64,000 bases of DNA from Hyphomicrobiaceae bacterium (GCA_022842785.1 JALHOW010000005.1:248001-312000), one strand, 5' to 3'. Positions 26,867 through 36,027 are shown, numbered from the stretch's first letter. A program made the numbers and translations. Notes: generated by a model not told the origin, from the sequence alone.

Positions 26867-27733
26867 ATGACTTTGACAGCGAGCAACATCGAGGGTGATG
26901 CACCTTGGCGCGCCCGCATCCGCACGATTGTGGAATCCGACGGGTTTCAGCGCTTTATCATCGCCGTCATTGCGATCAACGCACTCGGCCTCGGCCTCGA
27001 GACAATCCCGTTCGTCAATGATGCGATCGGCCCTCTGCTTGGCCTCATCGACAATGTGGCCCTTATGATCTTCGTTCTGGAGATCTCGGCCAAGCTGCTG
27101 GCCTACCGGCTCTCCTATTTCCGCGACCCGTGGAACGTGTTCGACATCACGATCGTGGCCATAGCCGTGCTGCCAATGAGCGGCGGGCTCTCGGTCATGC
27201 GCGCGCTGCGAATTCTGCGCGCCGTGCGCATTATTTCGGTTGTACCCGCCATGCGACGCGTAGTTGAGGGCCTGCTGCACGCCATCCCGTCACTCGGCGC
27301 CGTCATCGCGCTCCTTGCCATCCTCTTCTACATCTCGGCGGTGATGGCCACGAAGCTCTTCGGCAGCGACTTCGACGAGCTGTTCGGCAACCTCGGGCGG
27401 TCGCTCTTCACGCTGTTCCAGATCATGACGCTCGAAGGGTGGACGGACGGGGTCGTGCGTCCGATCATGAAGGTCTACCCCTATGCGTGGCTCTTCTTCA
27501 TTCCCTTCATCCTGATGGTGACGTTCGCGGTGCTCAACTTGTTCATCGCGATCATCGTCAATTCCATGGAGGCAGCCGCCAAGGAAGACACCGAAATGCT
27601 CCACGGGGACGCCGAGAAGCTCCACGCCGATGCCCAGCAGCAGACCCGCCAGCATGAAGTGCTCGTAGGAGAGATACGCGCGCTTCGGGAGGAGATCGCG
27701 ACCTTGAAGGGCATGGTCAAACCCGCGGCCTGA
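26867..27733 (+). CDS. single-domain voltage-gated cation channel (BacNav-like) with CaV-like filter
   Basis: This 288-residue protein has six membrane helices: S1-S3 (about 28-105), S4 with arginines every third residue (R112, R115, R118, R121), S5 (about 143-163), pore helix with selectivity filter TLEGWTD (188-194), and S6 (about 208-233). A cytoplasmic coiled coil (about 240-285, EIRALREEIATLKGM) should make the tetramer, as in bacterial sodium channels. Usual bacterial filters are TLESWSM or TLESWAS; this one reads like CaV repeat I (TMEGWTD). ATG 26867 is the best start in frame, though AGGGG touches it and the TTG at 26873 has better spacing. Confidence 0.9.
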   Translation: MTLTASNIEGDAPWRARIRTIVESDGFQRFIIAVIAINALGLGLETIPFVNDAIGPLLGLIDNVALMIFVLEISAKLLAYRLSYFRDPWNVFDITIVAIAVLPMSGGLSVMRALRILRAVRIISVVPAMRRVVEGLLHAIPSLGAVIALLAILFYISAVMATKLFGSDFDELFGNLGRSLFTLFQIMTLEGWTDGVVRPIMKVYPYAWLFFIPFILMVTFAVLNLFIAIIVNSMEAAAKEDTEMLHGDAEKLHADAQQQTRQHEVLVGEIRALREEIATLKGMVKPAA

Positions 27734-27813
27734 CGGGCGCCGGGTGCCCTTGCCATTGCCCGTCGAGCGCTTAGACTGAACGCCTGCCTGCCTTCCGTGG
27801 AGTGAGCCGATCG

Positions 27814-28995
27814 ATGAACGCCCTCGCCAAAATCAAAACCTACCACGACGATCTCACCGCCTGGCGACGCGATCTGCACGCGCATCCGGAACTCGGCTTC
27901 GACGAGCACCGCACGAGCGATTTCGTGGCGAAGAAGCTCGGCGAGTTCGGCGTCACCGTGCACCGCAACGTCGGCAAGACGGGCGTCGTCGGCGTGATCC
28001 AGACGGGCAACGGGCCGACGATCGGGCTGCGCTGCGACATGGATGCGCTCCCGATCGATGAGATCGCGGAGGTTCCGTACAAGTCCACGCGCCCCGGCGT
28101 CATGCACGCCTGCGGGCACGACGGGCACACGACCATGCTGCTCGGCGCCGCGCGCTATCTTGCCGAGACGAAGAACTTCGACGGCACGGTCTACTTCATT
28201 TTCCAGCCGGCCGAGGAAGGCATCGGCGGCGCGCTGGCGATGCTGGAGGACAAGCTCTTCGAGCGCTTTCCCTGCGACAGCGTCTTCGGAATGCACAACA
28301 ATCCGGGACTGCCGGTTGGCAAGTTCGCGATCCGCCCCGGCGCCATGATGGCGGGCGGCGCGTTCTTCGACATCAACATCACGGGGCGCGGCTCACATGG
28401 CGCGCGGCCGGAAGAGTCGGTGGATCCGGTGCTCGTCGCGAGCCACATCGTCACGGCCATGCAGGCGATCGTCGCGCGCAATATCTCACCTATTGCCACG
28501 GCCGTCGTGAGTTGCACGGCCATTCACTCAGGCGATGCCTATAACGTCATTCCGCAGACAGCGACCATTCGCGGCACGGTGCGCACGTTCAGCCATGAGA
28601 TCATGGCGCAGATCGAAAAGGCCATGAAGCGCACGGCCGAGAACACGGCAGCGGCATTCGGCGCGACGGCGGACGTGAATTTCGACGTGAAGTTTGCTCC
28701 GCTCGTCAATGACGAGAAAGAGACGGCCTTCATGGCCGATCGGGCGGTCGAGCTGGTCGGTGCTGCGGATGTCGAGCGCAATCGCGGGCCCATCATGGCG
28801 TCGGAGGACTTTTCCTTCATGCTGGAGAAGTGCAAGGGCGCCTATATCAACATCGGGAATGGCGCACTCGGCACGCCGACGAGCGTGCCCGTGCACAATC
28901 CCGCCTACCAGTTCAATGACGAGATACTGCCGCTCGGCTCGGCGCTCTATGCGCGTCTGGTCGAAGCGAAGCTCGGCCGCCTCGGTGCCGGCTGA
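27814..28995 (+). CDS. M20 family amidohydrolase / metallopeptidase
   Basis: This 393-residue enzyme is of the M20D (hippurate hydrolase / N-acyl-amino-acid amidohydrolase) type. It has RRDLHAHPELGFDEHRTS, GLRCDMDALPIDE, the metal motif HACGHDGHT (98-106), catalytic Glu-Glu (134-135), the GRGSHGARPEESVDPV dimerisation part and MASEDFSFML near the end. It releases an amino acid or amine from an N-acylated substrate. It lies 39 bases upstream of the BKACE-family gene, so the two may be co-transcribed and act on the same compound. A GTG 12 bases earlier is a less likely start. Confidence 0.95.
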   Translation: MNALAKIKTYHDDLTAWRRDLHAHPELGFDEHRTSDFVAKKLGEFGVTVHRNVGKTGVVGVIQTGNGPTIGLRCDMDALPIDEIAEVPYKSTRPGVMHACGHDGHTTMLLGAARYLAETKNFDGTVYFIFQPAEEGIGGALAMLEDKLFERFPCDSVFGMHNNPGLPVGKFAIRPGAMMAGGAFFDINITGRGSHGARPEESVDPVLVASHIVTAMQAIVARNISPIATAVVSCTAIHSGDAYNVIPQTATIRGTVRTFSHEIMAQIEKAMKRTAENTAAAFGATADVNFDVKFAPLVNDEKETAFMADRAVELVGAADVERNRGPIMASEDFSFMLEKCKGAYINIGNGALGTPTSVPVHNPAYQFNDEILPLGSALYARLVEAKLGRLGAG

Positions 28996-29034
28996 ACGTC
29001 AATAGTTCAAGAAAACTAGATCGGAAACGCTCCC

Positions 29035-29970
29035 ATGGCCAAGGCATCCCGCAAAGTCATTATCACGTGTGCCGTCACTGGCTCGATTCACACGCCCTCC
29101 ATGTCACCGCACCTGCCGATCACGGCCGAAGAGATCGCAGACGCGGCGATCGGCGCGGCCGAGGCCGGAGCCGCCGTCGTGCATCTGCACGCACGCAATC
29201 CAAAAGACGGCAAGCCCGACCAGTCGACCGAAGCCTTTGCGCCGTTCCTGAAGGTCATCAAGCAGCGCTCGAACTGCGTGGTGAACATCACGACCGGCGG
29301 CGCGATGACCATGACCATCGAGGAGCGCGTGCGCCCGGCAGCGACCTTCAAGCCCGAGGTCGCCTCGCTGAACATGGGGACGATGAACTTCGCCCTGTTC
29401 CCGATGCTGGAGCGCCAGAAGGAGTTCAAGCACGCGTGGGAGCGGGAATACTTGGAAGGCTCGCGGGCGGGCTTCTTCAAGAACACCTTCGCCGACATCG
29501 AGTACATCCTTACGACCTGCGCGGCGAACGGCTCGCGCTTCGAAGTCGAGTGCTACGACATCGGCCACCTCTACACGCTGCGCCACTTCGCGGACCGCGG
29601 CATCATCAAGCCGCCGTTCTTCATCCAGTCGGTGTTCGGCATCCTCGGCGGCATCGGCCCGCACTACGAGGACGTAGTCATGATGAAGCGCACGGCCGAC
29701 CGCCTTTTCGGCGACCAGTATCGCTGGAGCGTGCTCGGTGCCGGCCGCAACCAGCTCCCGATCGCGGCCATGGCAGCTGCGATGGGCGGAAACGTCCGCG
29801 TCGGCATGGAGGACAGTCTCTGGATCGGCCCGGGCAAGCTCGCCAAGTCGAATGCTGAACAGGTGACCAAGGTCCGCCAGATCATCGAGGGCCTTGGCCT
29901 CGAGATCGCCTCCGCTGACGAAGCCCGCGAGATCCTGAGCCTCAAGGGTGGCGACAAGGTCGATTTCTGA
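29035..29970 (+). CDS. BKACE family (DUF849) beta-keto acid cleavage enzyme
   Basis: This 311-residue zinc enzyme condenses a beta-keto acid with acetyl-CoA to give acetoacetate and a new acyl-CoA, as in 3-keto-5-aminohexanoate cleavage in lysine fermentation. It has ITCAVTGSIHTPSMSPHLP, zinc ligands His50 and His52 (VVHLHARNP), the NITTGGA loop, FGILGGIGPH and the acidic part VGMEDSLW with Glu259. The family covers many substrates (carnitine-derived keto acids, beta-keto-adipate-like acids), set by pocket residues that I cannot assign. It follows an M20 amidohydrolase and is ended by a hairpin. Confidence 0.93.
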   Translation: MAKASRKVIITCAVTGSIHTPSMSPHLPITAEEIADAAIGAAEAGAAVVHLHARNPKDGKPDQSTEAFAPFLKVIKQRSNCVVNITTGGAMTMTIEERVRPAATFKPEVASLNMGTMNFALFPMLERQKEFKHAWEREYLEGSRAGFFKNTFADIEYILTTCAANGSRFEVECYDIGHLYTLRHFADRGIIKPPFFIQSVFGILGGIGPHYEDVVMMKRTADRLFGDQYRWSVLGAGRNQLPIAAMAAAMGGNVRVGMEDSLWIGPGKLAKSNAEQVTKVRQIIEGLGLEIASADEAREILSLKGGDKVDF

Positions 29971-29999
29971 GCCTTGATCAGCCGTTCTCGGCGCCTCGG

Positions 30000-30036
30000 A
30001 GCGCCGGCCGCATTGATGGCGGTCGGCGCTTCTGTT
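30000..30036 (+). terminator. likely intrinsic terminator after the BKACE gene
   Basis: A 12-bp stem (30000-30011 with 30019-30030, one G-U pair) with a 7-base loop is followed by TCTGTT. It separates the BKACE gene from purB. The T-tract is weak. Confidence 0.5.
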
Positions 30037-30073
30037 AAGCCTGCGCCTTAAAACGCAGAATCCGAGGCCGCCG

Positions 30074-31381
30074 ATGATCCCGCGCTACTCCCGCCCCGAG
30101 ATGAGGGCGATCTGGGAGCCCGAGACCCGCTTTCGCATCTGGTTCGAGATCGAGGCGCATGCGGCGACCGCGATGGCCGAGCTCGGCATCGTCCCCAAAG
30201 AGGCCGCCAAGGTCATCTGGGACAAGGGCAGCAAGGCCAAGTTTGACGTTGCCCGCATCGACGAGATCGAGGCGGTGACCAAGCATGACGTCATTGCCTT
30301 CCTGACGCACCTCGCCGAGCACGTCGGCCCGGAGGCACGCTTCGTCCACCAGGGAATGACCTCCTCGGATGTGCTCGACACATGCCTCAATGTGCAGCTC
30401 GTGCGCGCGAGTGACATTCTGCTCGCCGACATGGACCGCGTGCTGGCCGCGCTCAAAAAGCGTGCCTTCGAGCACAAGACCACGATCACCATCGGCCGCA
30501 GCCACGGCATTCACGCCGAGCCGACGACCTTCGGCGTGAAGCTCGCCACGGCCTACGCCGAATTCGCGCGCGGGCGTGAGCGGCTCGTCGCGGCGCGTAA
30601 GGAGATCGCAACGTGTGCGCTCTCCGGCGCCGTCGGCACGTTCGCGAATATCGATCCGTCGATCGAAGAATACGTCGCGAAGTCCATGGGTTTGACGCCC
30701 GAGCCTGTCTCGACGCAGGTCATTCCGCGCGATCGCCATGCCATGTACTTCGCCACGCTCGCCGTGATCGCCTCATCCATCGAGCGCGTCGCAACCGAAA
30801 TCCGCCATCTTCAGCGCACGGAAGTCCTGGAGGCCGAGGAATACTTCTCGCCCGGTCAGAAGGGTTCCTCGGCCATGCCGCACAAGCGCAATCCTGTGCT
30901 GACCGAGAACCTGACGGGTCTCGCGCGCATGGTGCGCTCGTTCGCAACGCCGGCACTGGAGAATGTGGCGCTGTGGCATGAGCGCGATATCTCGCATTCC
31001 TCCGTAGAACGTTACATCGGCCCAGATGCGACCATTACGCTCGACTTCGCGCTGAACCGCCTCGCTGGCGTGATCGAGAAGCTCGTCGTCTATCCCGAGA
31101 ACATGCGCCGAAACCTCGACAAACTCGGCGGCCTGCACAATTCGCAGCGCGTGCTCCTCGCACTGACGCAAGCCGGTGCTTCGCGTGAGGACAGCTACGC
31201 GCTCGTCCAGCGCAATGCCATGAAGACCTGGGAGACCGGCGCCGACTTCCTCGCAAGCCTGAAGGCCGACAAGGACGTCAGCGCACGCCTCTCCGCAGCC
31301 GCTCTCGAAGCCATGTTCGACGATGGCTATCACCTGAAACACGTCGACACGATCTTCAGGCGCGTGTTCGGCGCGGCATAA
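30074..31381 (+). CDS. purB: adenylosuccinate lyase
   Basis: PurB removes fumarate twice in purine synthesis: from SAICAR and from adenylosuccinate. The 435-residue protein begins MIPRYSRPEMRAIWEPE, has the fumarase/aspartase superfamily blocks TSSDVLDTCLNVQLVRA (with catalytic Ser/His region SHGIHAEPTTFGVK) and the signature GSSAMPHKRNP (about 265-275). Length is typical for alphaproteobacteria. It is followed 9 bases later by the PRISE-like gene. Confidence 0.97.
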   Translation: MIPRYSRPEMRAIWEPETRFRIWFEIEAHAATAMAELGIVPKEAAKVIWDKGSKAKFDVARIDEIEAVTKHDVIAFLTHLAEHVGPEARFVHQGMTSSDVLDTCLNVQLVRASDILLADMDRVLAALKKRAFEHKTTITIGRSHGIHAEPTTFGVKLATAYAEFARGRERLVAARKEIATCALSGAVGTFANIDPSIEEYVAKSMGLTPEPVSTQVIPRDRHAMYFATLAVIASSIERVATEIRHLQRTEVLEAEEYFSPGQKGSSAMPHKRNPVLTENLTGLARMVRSFATPALENVALWHERDISHSSVERYIGPDATITLDFALNRLAGVIEKLVVYPENMRRNLDKLGGLHNSQRVLLALTQAGASREDSYALVQRNAMKTWETGADFLASLKADKDVSARLSAAALEAMFDDGYHLKHVDTIFRRVFGAA

Positions 31382-31390
31382 GGGGCGAAC

Positions 31391-32455
31391 ATGGCACAGT
31401 ATGTCGCCGTCATTGCCGGTGCGACCGGCGCTGCCGCCAAACAGCTCGTCGAGGTTCTTCTGGCCGATCCCGCTTGGGAGGTCATCGGCCTCTGCCGCCG
31501 CCCCCCAGCCCTGAAACGCGAACGGCTCACCTTCGTCCAGTGCGACCTCACGGATGCCGCGAGCACGCGCCTCGCGCTCGCCCGCTGTCCTAAGGCGACG
31601 CACCTCTTTTACACGGCGCGGGCGCAATTCTCCGATGCGAGCGTCGGCGTCGAGGACGTTGCGGGCAACCGTGCGATGCTCGCGCATCTGATCGACGGCG
31701 CCGAGGCGGCCTGCCCGGGCCTCCAGCACGTCCATCTTGTCGAAGGCACGAAATGGTACGGGATGCACATCGGTGCCATGCGCTTGCCGGCTCACGAGGA
31801 CGATCCGCGGCACATGCCGCCGAATTTCTACTACGATCAGCAGGATCTGCTCAGCGAACGCGCCGAGGGCAGGCGCTGGACGTGGTCCGCCTCGCGCCCA
31901 GGCTTTCTCTATGACTTCGCGCCGGAGCGGCCCCGCAATCTCGTTCCACTGATTGGCGCCTGGGCCGGTATCTGCGCCGAACTCGGGTTGCCACTCGACT
32001 TTCCCGGCAAGCCCGCGTGCTACGACGCGCTGATGGAGGCGACTGACGCGACCCAGCTCGCGCGCGGCATGAAATGGATGGCAACAGCGCCCGCCGCCCG
32101 CAACGAGGCCTTCAACCTTACGGACAGTTCACTTTTCCGCTGGTCGCGCCTGTGGCCGAAGATCGCGCGGCTCTATGGCCTCGACTGCGGCGTTCCGCGC
32201 CCCCTGAACCTCGGCAGGTGGATGGCGGACAAGGGGCCGCTATGGGACGCCATCGTCAAGCGCCACGGCCTCGTCGCACAGCCCATGGAAGCCGTGGTCA
32301 CCTGGAACTTCGGCGATTTTCTATGGGGTCTCGAGCACGATATCGTCTCGAGCATGACCAAGATCAGACAAGCCGGCTTCTACGACACCATCGACACGGA
32401 AGACCGCATCCTGGCGCATCTCCAGCGCTACCGCGAGGCACGCCTTTTGCCCTGA
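31391..32455 (+). CDS. SDR-family NADPH reductase, PRISE-like (progesterone 5-beta-reductase / iridoid synthase-like)
   Basis: This 354-residue extended short-chain dehydrogenase has the dinucleotide loop GATGAAAK (11-18), CRRPP after strand 2, the PRISE lysine motif in VEGTKWYGMH, and the tyrosine motif NFYYDQQDLL, followed by SRPGFLYDF. These are the hallmarks of 5-beta-reductase/iridoid-synthase-like enone reductases, first known from plants but present in many bacteria. The reaction is probably NADPH-dependent reduction of a conjugated enone. AGGGGCGAAC precedes ATG 31391 by a few bases. It follows purB closely, but a functional link is unlikely. Confidence 0.85.
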   Translation: MAQYVAVIAGATGAAAKQLVEVLLADPAWEVIGLCRRPPALKRERLTFVQCDLTDAASTRLALARCPKATHLFYTARAQFSDASVGVEDVAGNRAMLAHLIDGAEAACPGLQHVHLVEGTKWYGMHIGAMRLPAHEDDPRHMPPNFYYDQQDLLSERAEGRRWTWSASRPGFLYDFAPERPRNLVPLIGAWAGICAELGLPLDFPGKPACYDALMEATDATQLARGMKWMATAPAARNEAFNLTDSSLFRWSRLWPKIARLYGLDCGVPRPLNLGRWMADKGPLWDAIVKRHGLVAQPMEAVVTWNFGDFLWGLEHDIVSSMTKIRQAGFYDTIDTEDRILAHLQRYREARLLP

Positions 32456-32494
32456 ACCGCGGCTGATCCTGCGTCGTTTTAGCGGCGGATTTGG

Positions 32495-32522
32495 TTGCAA
32501 ACGGGGGCGAGGCCACTATAGT
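32495..32522 (+). promoter_or_regulatory. sigma-70-like promoter of yajC-secDF
   Basis: TTGCAA (32495-32500) and TATAGT (32517-32522) are separated by 16 bases, about 100 bases before the yajC start. The spacing and the place, in the 166-base gap after the PRISE-like gene, fit the main promoter of the sec operon. Confidence 0.5.
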
Positions 32523-32621
32523 CCGCGCGAAATCACGGCAGACGGTCGATGCGGCGGGCGCGACCTACGGAAGCCGGTCTACGCCCCCGTTCATCATCCA
32601 AGACCCCTGGGAATAGCGCGC

Positions 32622-32945
32622 ATGTCCACTTCACTGGTCTACGCTCAAGCCGGCGGCAGCGACTTCATGATTCAGTTGCTGCCAATCCTGCTTATGTTCG
32701 TGATCTTCTATTTCCTTCTTCTGCGCCCGCAGCAGCAGCGCGTGAAGCTTCACCGGGAGATGGTCGCCAACATTCGGCGCGGAGACGTGGTCGTGACGGG
32801 CGGTGGCATCATCGGTAAGATCACGCGTGTGAAAGAAGGTGACGCCGAGGTCGAGGTCGAGATCGCCGAGAATACGCGCGTTCGCCTCATGCGCGGCACC
32901 ATCGCCGAGGTGCGGGTCAAAGGCGAGGTCGCGAAGGCCGGCTGA
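32622..32945 (+). CDS. yajC: preprotein translocase subunit YajC
   Basis: YajC is a small single-pass membrane protein that joins the SecDF complex. The 107-residue protein has a membrane segment (LLPILLMFVIFYFLLLRPQQ, about 20-39) followed by the conserved QQQRVKLHREMVANIRRGD and VVVTGGGIIGKITRV. It is the first gene of the yajC-secD-secF operon; the 52-base gap to secD is normal. Confidence 0.97.
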   Translation: MSTSLVYAQAGGSDFMIQLLPILLMFVIFYFLLLRPQQQRVKLHREMVANIRRGDVVVTGGGIIGKITRVKEGDAEVEVEIAENTRVRLMRGTIAEVRVKGEVAKAG

Positions 32946-32997
32946 GATGCCGCGCGCGACGGTTCGCCTCTTCTGAGCTTAGAGGTCCGGGAACGAG

Positions 32998-34623
32998 ATG
33001 CTCCACTTTTCGCGCGTCAAGATGATCGCGATTCTGCTCGCCTGTTTGGTGAGCATGATGTTCGCCTTGCCGAACCTGTTCACGAAAGAGCAGCTGGCAT
33101 CGTGGCCCCGTTTCCTGCCGAGCAAGCAGATGCCGCTCGGCCTCGATCTCCAGGGCGGCGCCCATCTTCTGCTCGCCATGGACACAGAGGAACTCCGGCG
33201 CGAATGGTTGCAGACGCTTCGCGATGATGCGCGCCGCACCCTGCGCGACGCCAAGATCTTCCCGACGGGTGTCGGCATTGTCGGCAATCAGGTGCAGGTA
33301 CGCCTCGCCAAGCCCGAGGAGGCGGATGCGGCCATCCGCGAGCTGCGCAAGCTCATTCAACCGCTCGGCAGCGCCATGCTCGGCACGAGTGGCGAGGATC
33401 TGACGATCACGAGAGGTGGCGACGGAACCATCCTCATGGCGCCGTCGGCGCAGGGGCTTCAGCAGCGCGTCATTCATGCAGCGGGCGCCGCGATCGAGAC
33501 TGTGAACCGGCGCATCAACGCCCTCGGCACGGCTGAATCGACCGTCGTGCGCCAGGGCGCGGACCGTATTCTCGTACAGTATCCGGGGCTGAGCGACACC
33601 AAGGTGCTGAAGGATCTGCTCGGCCAGACCGCCAAGCTCTCCTTCCACGAAGTGCACCCGACCATGACCGCCGAGGAGGCCCGTCAGGGGCGCGTGCCGT
33701 CGGGGTACCGCATCTTTGCGGCGAGCGAACGTGGTGATGAGCAGGGCGTATCGTACCTCCTGCGCGAGACGCCCGTTGTTCCTGGCGAGAATCTCGTCGA
33801 TGCCCAGCCCGGCTTCGATCAACGCACGAACGAACCGATCATCTCCTTCCGCTTCGATCAGGCAGGCGCGCGGCGTTTCGGCCGCTTCACCCAGGAACAC
33901 GTCGGCCGGCCCTTCGCGATCGTGCTCGATGACAAGGTTCTGTCGGCGCCGGTCATTCGCGAGCCCATTCTCGGCGGGTCAGGCCAGATCTCGGGAAGCT
34001 TCACGGTCGAAACCGCCAATACGCTCGCGGTTCAGCTCCGGTCCGGCGCCCTGCCCGTCAAACTGACGATCGCCGAAGAGCGCACGGTCGGCCCGTCTCT
34101 CGGCGCGGACTCGATCGAAGCCGGCAAGCTTGCCTCGATCGTCGGCGGCGTGATCAGTATGATCATGGTGATCATAGCCTATGGTACATTCGGCGTATTC
34201 GCGGTCATCGGCCTCATCATGAACGGCACTATGGTGGTGGCACTCATGTCCGCTGCCGGCACGACGCTGACATTGCCCGGCATCGCCGGCCTCGTCTTGA
34301 CAGTCGGCATGGCCGTCGACTCGAACGTGATTATCTACGAACGAATACGCGAGGAACTGCGCGCCGGAAAATCCGCCGTGAGCGCCATCGATGCCGGCTT
34401 CTCCCGCGCCATCACGACAATTCTCGACAGCCAGCTCACGACGCTCGCCGCCGCGATCATCATGTTCTGGCTCGGCTCGGGGCCGATCCGCGGCTTCGCC
34501 GTCACGCTTACGATCGGTATTTTCACCTCGATCTTCACCGCCGTCACCGTGACGCGCCTGCTGATCGCCCTCTGGCTGCGCGGTGAGCGCGCCAAGGCCG
34601 GCAGGATTGCTGTCCCGATCTGA
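32998..34623 (+). CDS. secD: protein translocase subunit SecD
   Basis: SecD, with SecF, uses the proton gradient to pull proteins across the inner membrane. The 541-residue protein has an N-terminal membrane helix, LGLDLQGGAHLLLAMD (about 44-59), a large periplasmic P1 domain, and five helices at the C-terminus with GMAVDSNVIIYERIREELR, the family signature. Length is typical for a stand-alone SecD. It is followed by secF after 35 bases. Confidence 0.97.
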   Translation: MLHFSRVKMIAILLACLVSMMFALPNLFTKEQLASWPRFLPSKQMPLGLDLQGGAHLLLAMDTEELRREWLQTLRDDARRTLRDAKIFPTGVGIVGNQVQVRLAKPEEADAAIRELRKLIQPLGSAMLGTSGEDLTITRGGDGTILMAPSAQGLQQRVIHAAGAAIETVNRRINALGTAESTVVRQGADRILVQYPGLSDTKVLKDLLGQTAKLSFHEVHPTMTAEEARQGRVPSGYRIFAASERGDEQGVSYLLRETPVVPGENLVDAQPGFDQRTNEPIISFRFDQAGARRFGRFTQEHVGRPFAIVLDDKVLSAPVIREPILGGSGQISGSFTVETANTLAVQLRSGALPVKLTIAEERTVGPSLGADSIEAGKLASIVGGVISMIMVIIAYGTFGVFAVIGLIMNGTMVVALMSAAGTTLTLPGIAGLVLTVGMAVDSNVIIYERIREELRAGKSAVSAIDAGFSRAITTILDSQLTTLAAAIIMFWLGSGPIRGFAVTLTIGIFTSIFTAVTVTRLLIALWLRGERAKAGRIAVPI

Positions 34624-34658
34624 GGTCGGCACGAGAGGATCTGAAAGGCCACACGACC

Positions 34659-35615
34659 ATGCGCTTCGTTCCGCACTTCAAGGGTTATGACTTCTTCCCG
34701 CATGGGACGCATATCAACTTCATGCGTTTCCGCGACGTCTGCTTCTGGGGTTCGATCGCCGCGATCGTGGTCTCTATCGGACTGTTTCTCACGATGGGCC
34801 TCAACTACGGTGTCGACTTCAAGGGCGGGTCGATGCTCGAGGTGCAGACCAAGTCCGGTGAGGCTGCTGATATTCAGGCCATCCGCGGAAAGCTCGGCGG
34901 GCTGGGCCTTGGCGACGTACAGATCCAAGCCTTCGGAACCTCGAATGACGTCCTGATCCGCATCGAGTCGCAGCCCGGCGGCGAGGAAGCGCAACAAGCC
35001 GCGATGCGTACCGTGGTCGACGCCCTTGGCGACGGCTTCGTCCAGCGGCGCGTCGAGGTCGTGGGGCCGGCCGTCTCTGCGGAACTTCGGCGGACGGGCA
35101 TACTTGCGGTCGCCGCCGCGATCATGGCCATCATGGCCTACGTCTGGTTCCGCTTCGAATGGCAGTTCGCCGTCGGTACGCTGCTCTCGCTGTTCCATGA
35201 CGTGCTGGTCGTGGTCGGCGTATTCGCCTTCTTCCAACTCGAATTCGACCTTGGCATCGTCGCGGCACTGCTGACCATTCTCGGCTATTCGGTCAATGAT
35301 ACCGTCGTCGTGTCCGACCGAATTCGCGAGAACTTGCGAAAATACAAGCGCATGGATCTCGGCGAACTGCTCAATCTGTCCATCAACGAGACGCTCTCGC
35401 GCACAATCCTGACGGGCGTGACGACGATCGTGGTGCTGATCGCGCTGTTCATCTTCGGCGGCTCGGTCATGCGCTACTTCACGTTCGCCATGCTGCTCGG
35501 CGTGCTCGTTGGAACGTACTCGTCGATCTTCATCGCGGCGCCGATCCTCGAATACCTCGGCGTGAAGCGAGAGACAGTGACCGGCGAGAAAGCCGCAGCC
35601 AGCGCCCGCAGCTGA
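34659..35615 (+). CDS. secF: protein translocase subunit SecF
   Basis: This 318-residue SecF has the first membrane helix (about 29-48), GLNYGVDFKGGSMLEVQTKS (the P1 head), and the conserved LGYSVNDTVVVSDRIRENLR signature in the C-terminal membrane part. It partners SecD and ends the sec part of the operon. The Mth938-like gene starts 34 bases later and probably belongs to the same transcript. Confidence 0.97.
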   Translation: MRFVPHFKGYDFFPHGTHINFMRFRDVCFWGSIAAIVVSIGLFLTMGLNYGVDFKGGSMLEVQTKSGEAADIQAIRGKLGGLGLGDVQIQAFGTSNDVLIRIESQPGGEEAQQAAMRTVVDALGDGFVQRRVEVVGPAVSAELRRTGILAVAAAIMAIMAYVWFRFEWQFAVGTLLSLFHDVLVVVGVFAFFQLEFDLGIVAALLTILGYSVNDTVVVSDRIRENLRKYKRMDLGELLNLSINETLSRTILTGVTTIVVLIALFIFGGSVMRYFTFAMLLGVLVGTYSSIFIAAPILEYLGVKRETVTGEKAAASARS

Positions 35616-35649
35616 TCGTTCGGCTGGCTGCGCGGCAGGAGTGCGTTTC

Positions 35650-36027
35650 ATGCAGCCCGCGCCGCCACGCTATCCCGGCCGAGCGCCGATCGAGGCTTAC
35701 GGCAACGGCGGTTTCCGCTTTGCCGGCATGAGCCACCGTGGCTCTCTCCTTTGCCTGGGCGAGGCCATTGTCGGCTGGCCGGCGACGACCGCCGCAGGCC
35801 TCACGATCGACGACTTTGCGCTACTGCTCGCTGAACCAGCGGGCATCGAGTTGCTGCTGCTCGGTACGGGGCGCGACTTTTGCCTCCCATCCGCAGCCCT
35901 GCGATCCGGACTGCGCGAAGCAGGCATCCGCATCGAGCCGATGGATACCGGTGCCGCCTGCCGCACGTACAATGTCCTGCTCGGCGAGGGCCGGCCCGTG
36001 GGCGCAGCGCTGATCGCCGTCGACTGA
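35650..36027 (+). CDS. Mth938-like (DUF498) protein, NDUFAF3 homologue
   Basis: This 125-residue protein has the Mth938 fold: YGNGGFRFAGMSHRGSLLCL at the N-terminus and ELLLLGTGRDFCLPSAALRS in the middle, followed by GIRIEPMDTGAACRTYNVLL. The human homologue NDUFAF3 helps assemble respiratory complex I, and the family is often found behind secF in alphaproteobacteria. ATG 35650 has AGGAG eight bases upstream; GTG 35641 is possible. The genomic link to secDF suggests help in membrane insertion or assembly of complex I, which is inference. Confidence 0.88.
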   Translation: MQPAPPRYPGRAPIEAYGNGGFRFAGMSHRGSLLCLGEAIVGWPATTAAGLTIDDFALLLAEPAGIELLLLGTGRDFCLPSAALRSGLREAGIRIEPMDTGAACRTYNVLLGEGRPVGAALIAVD

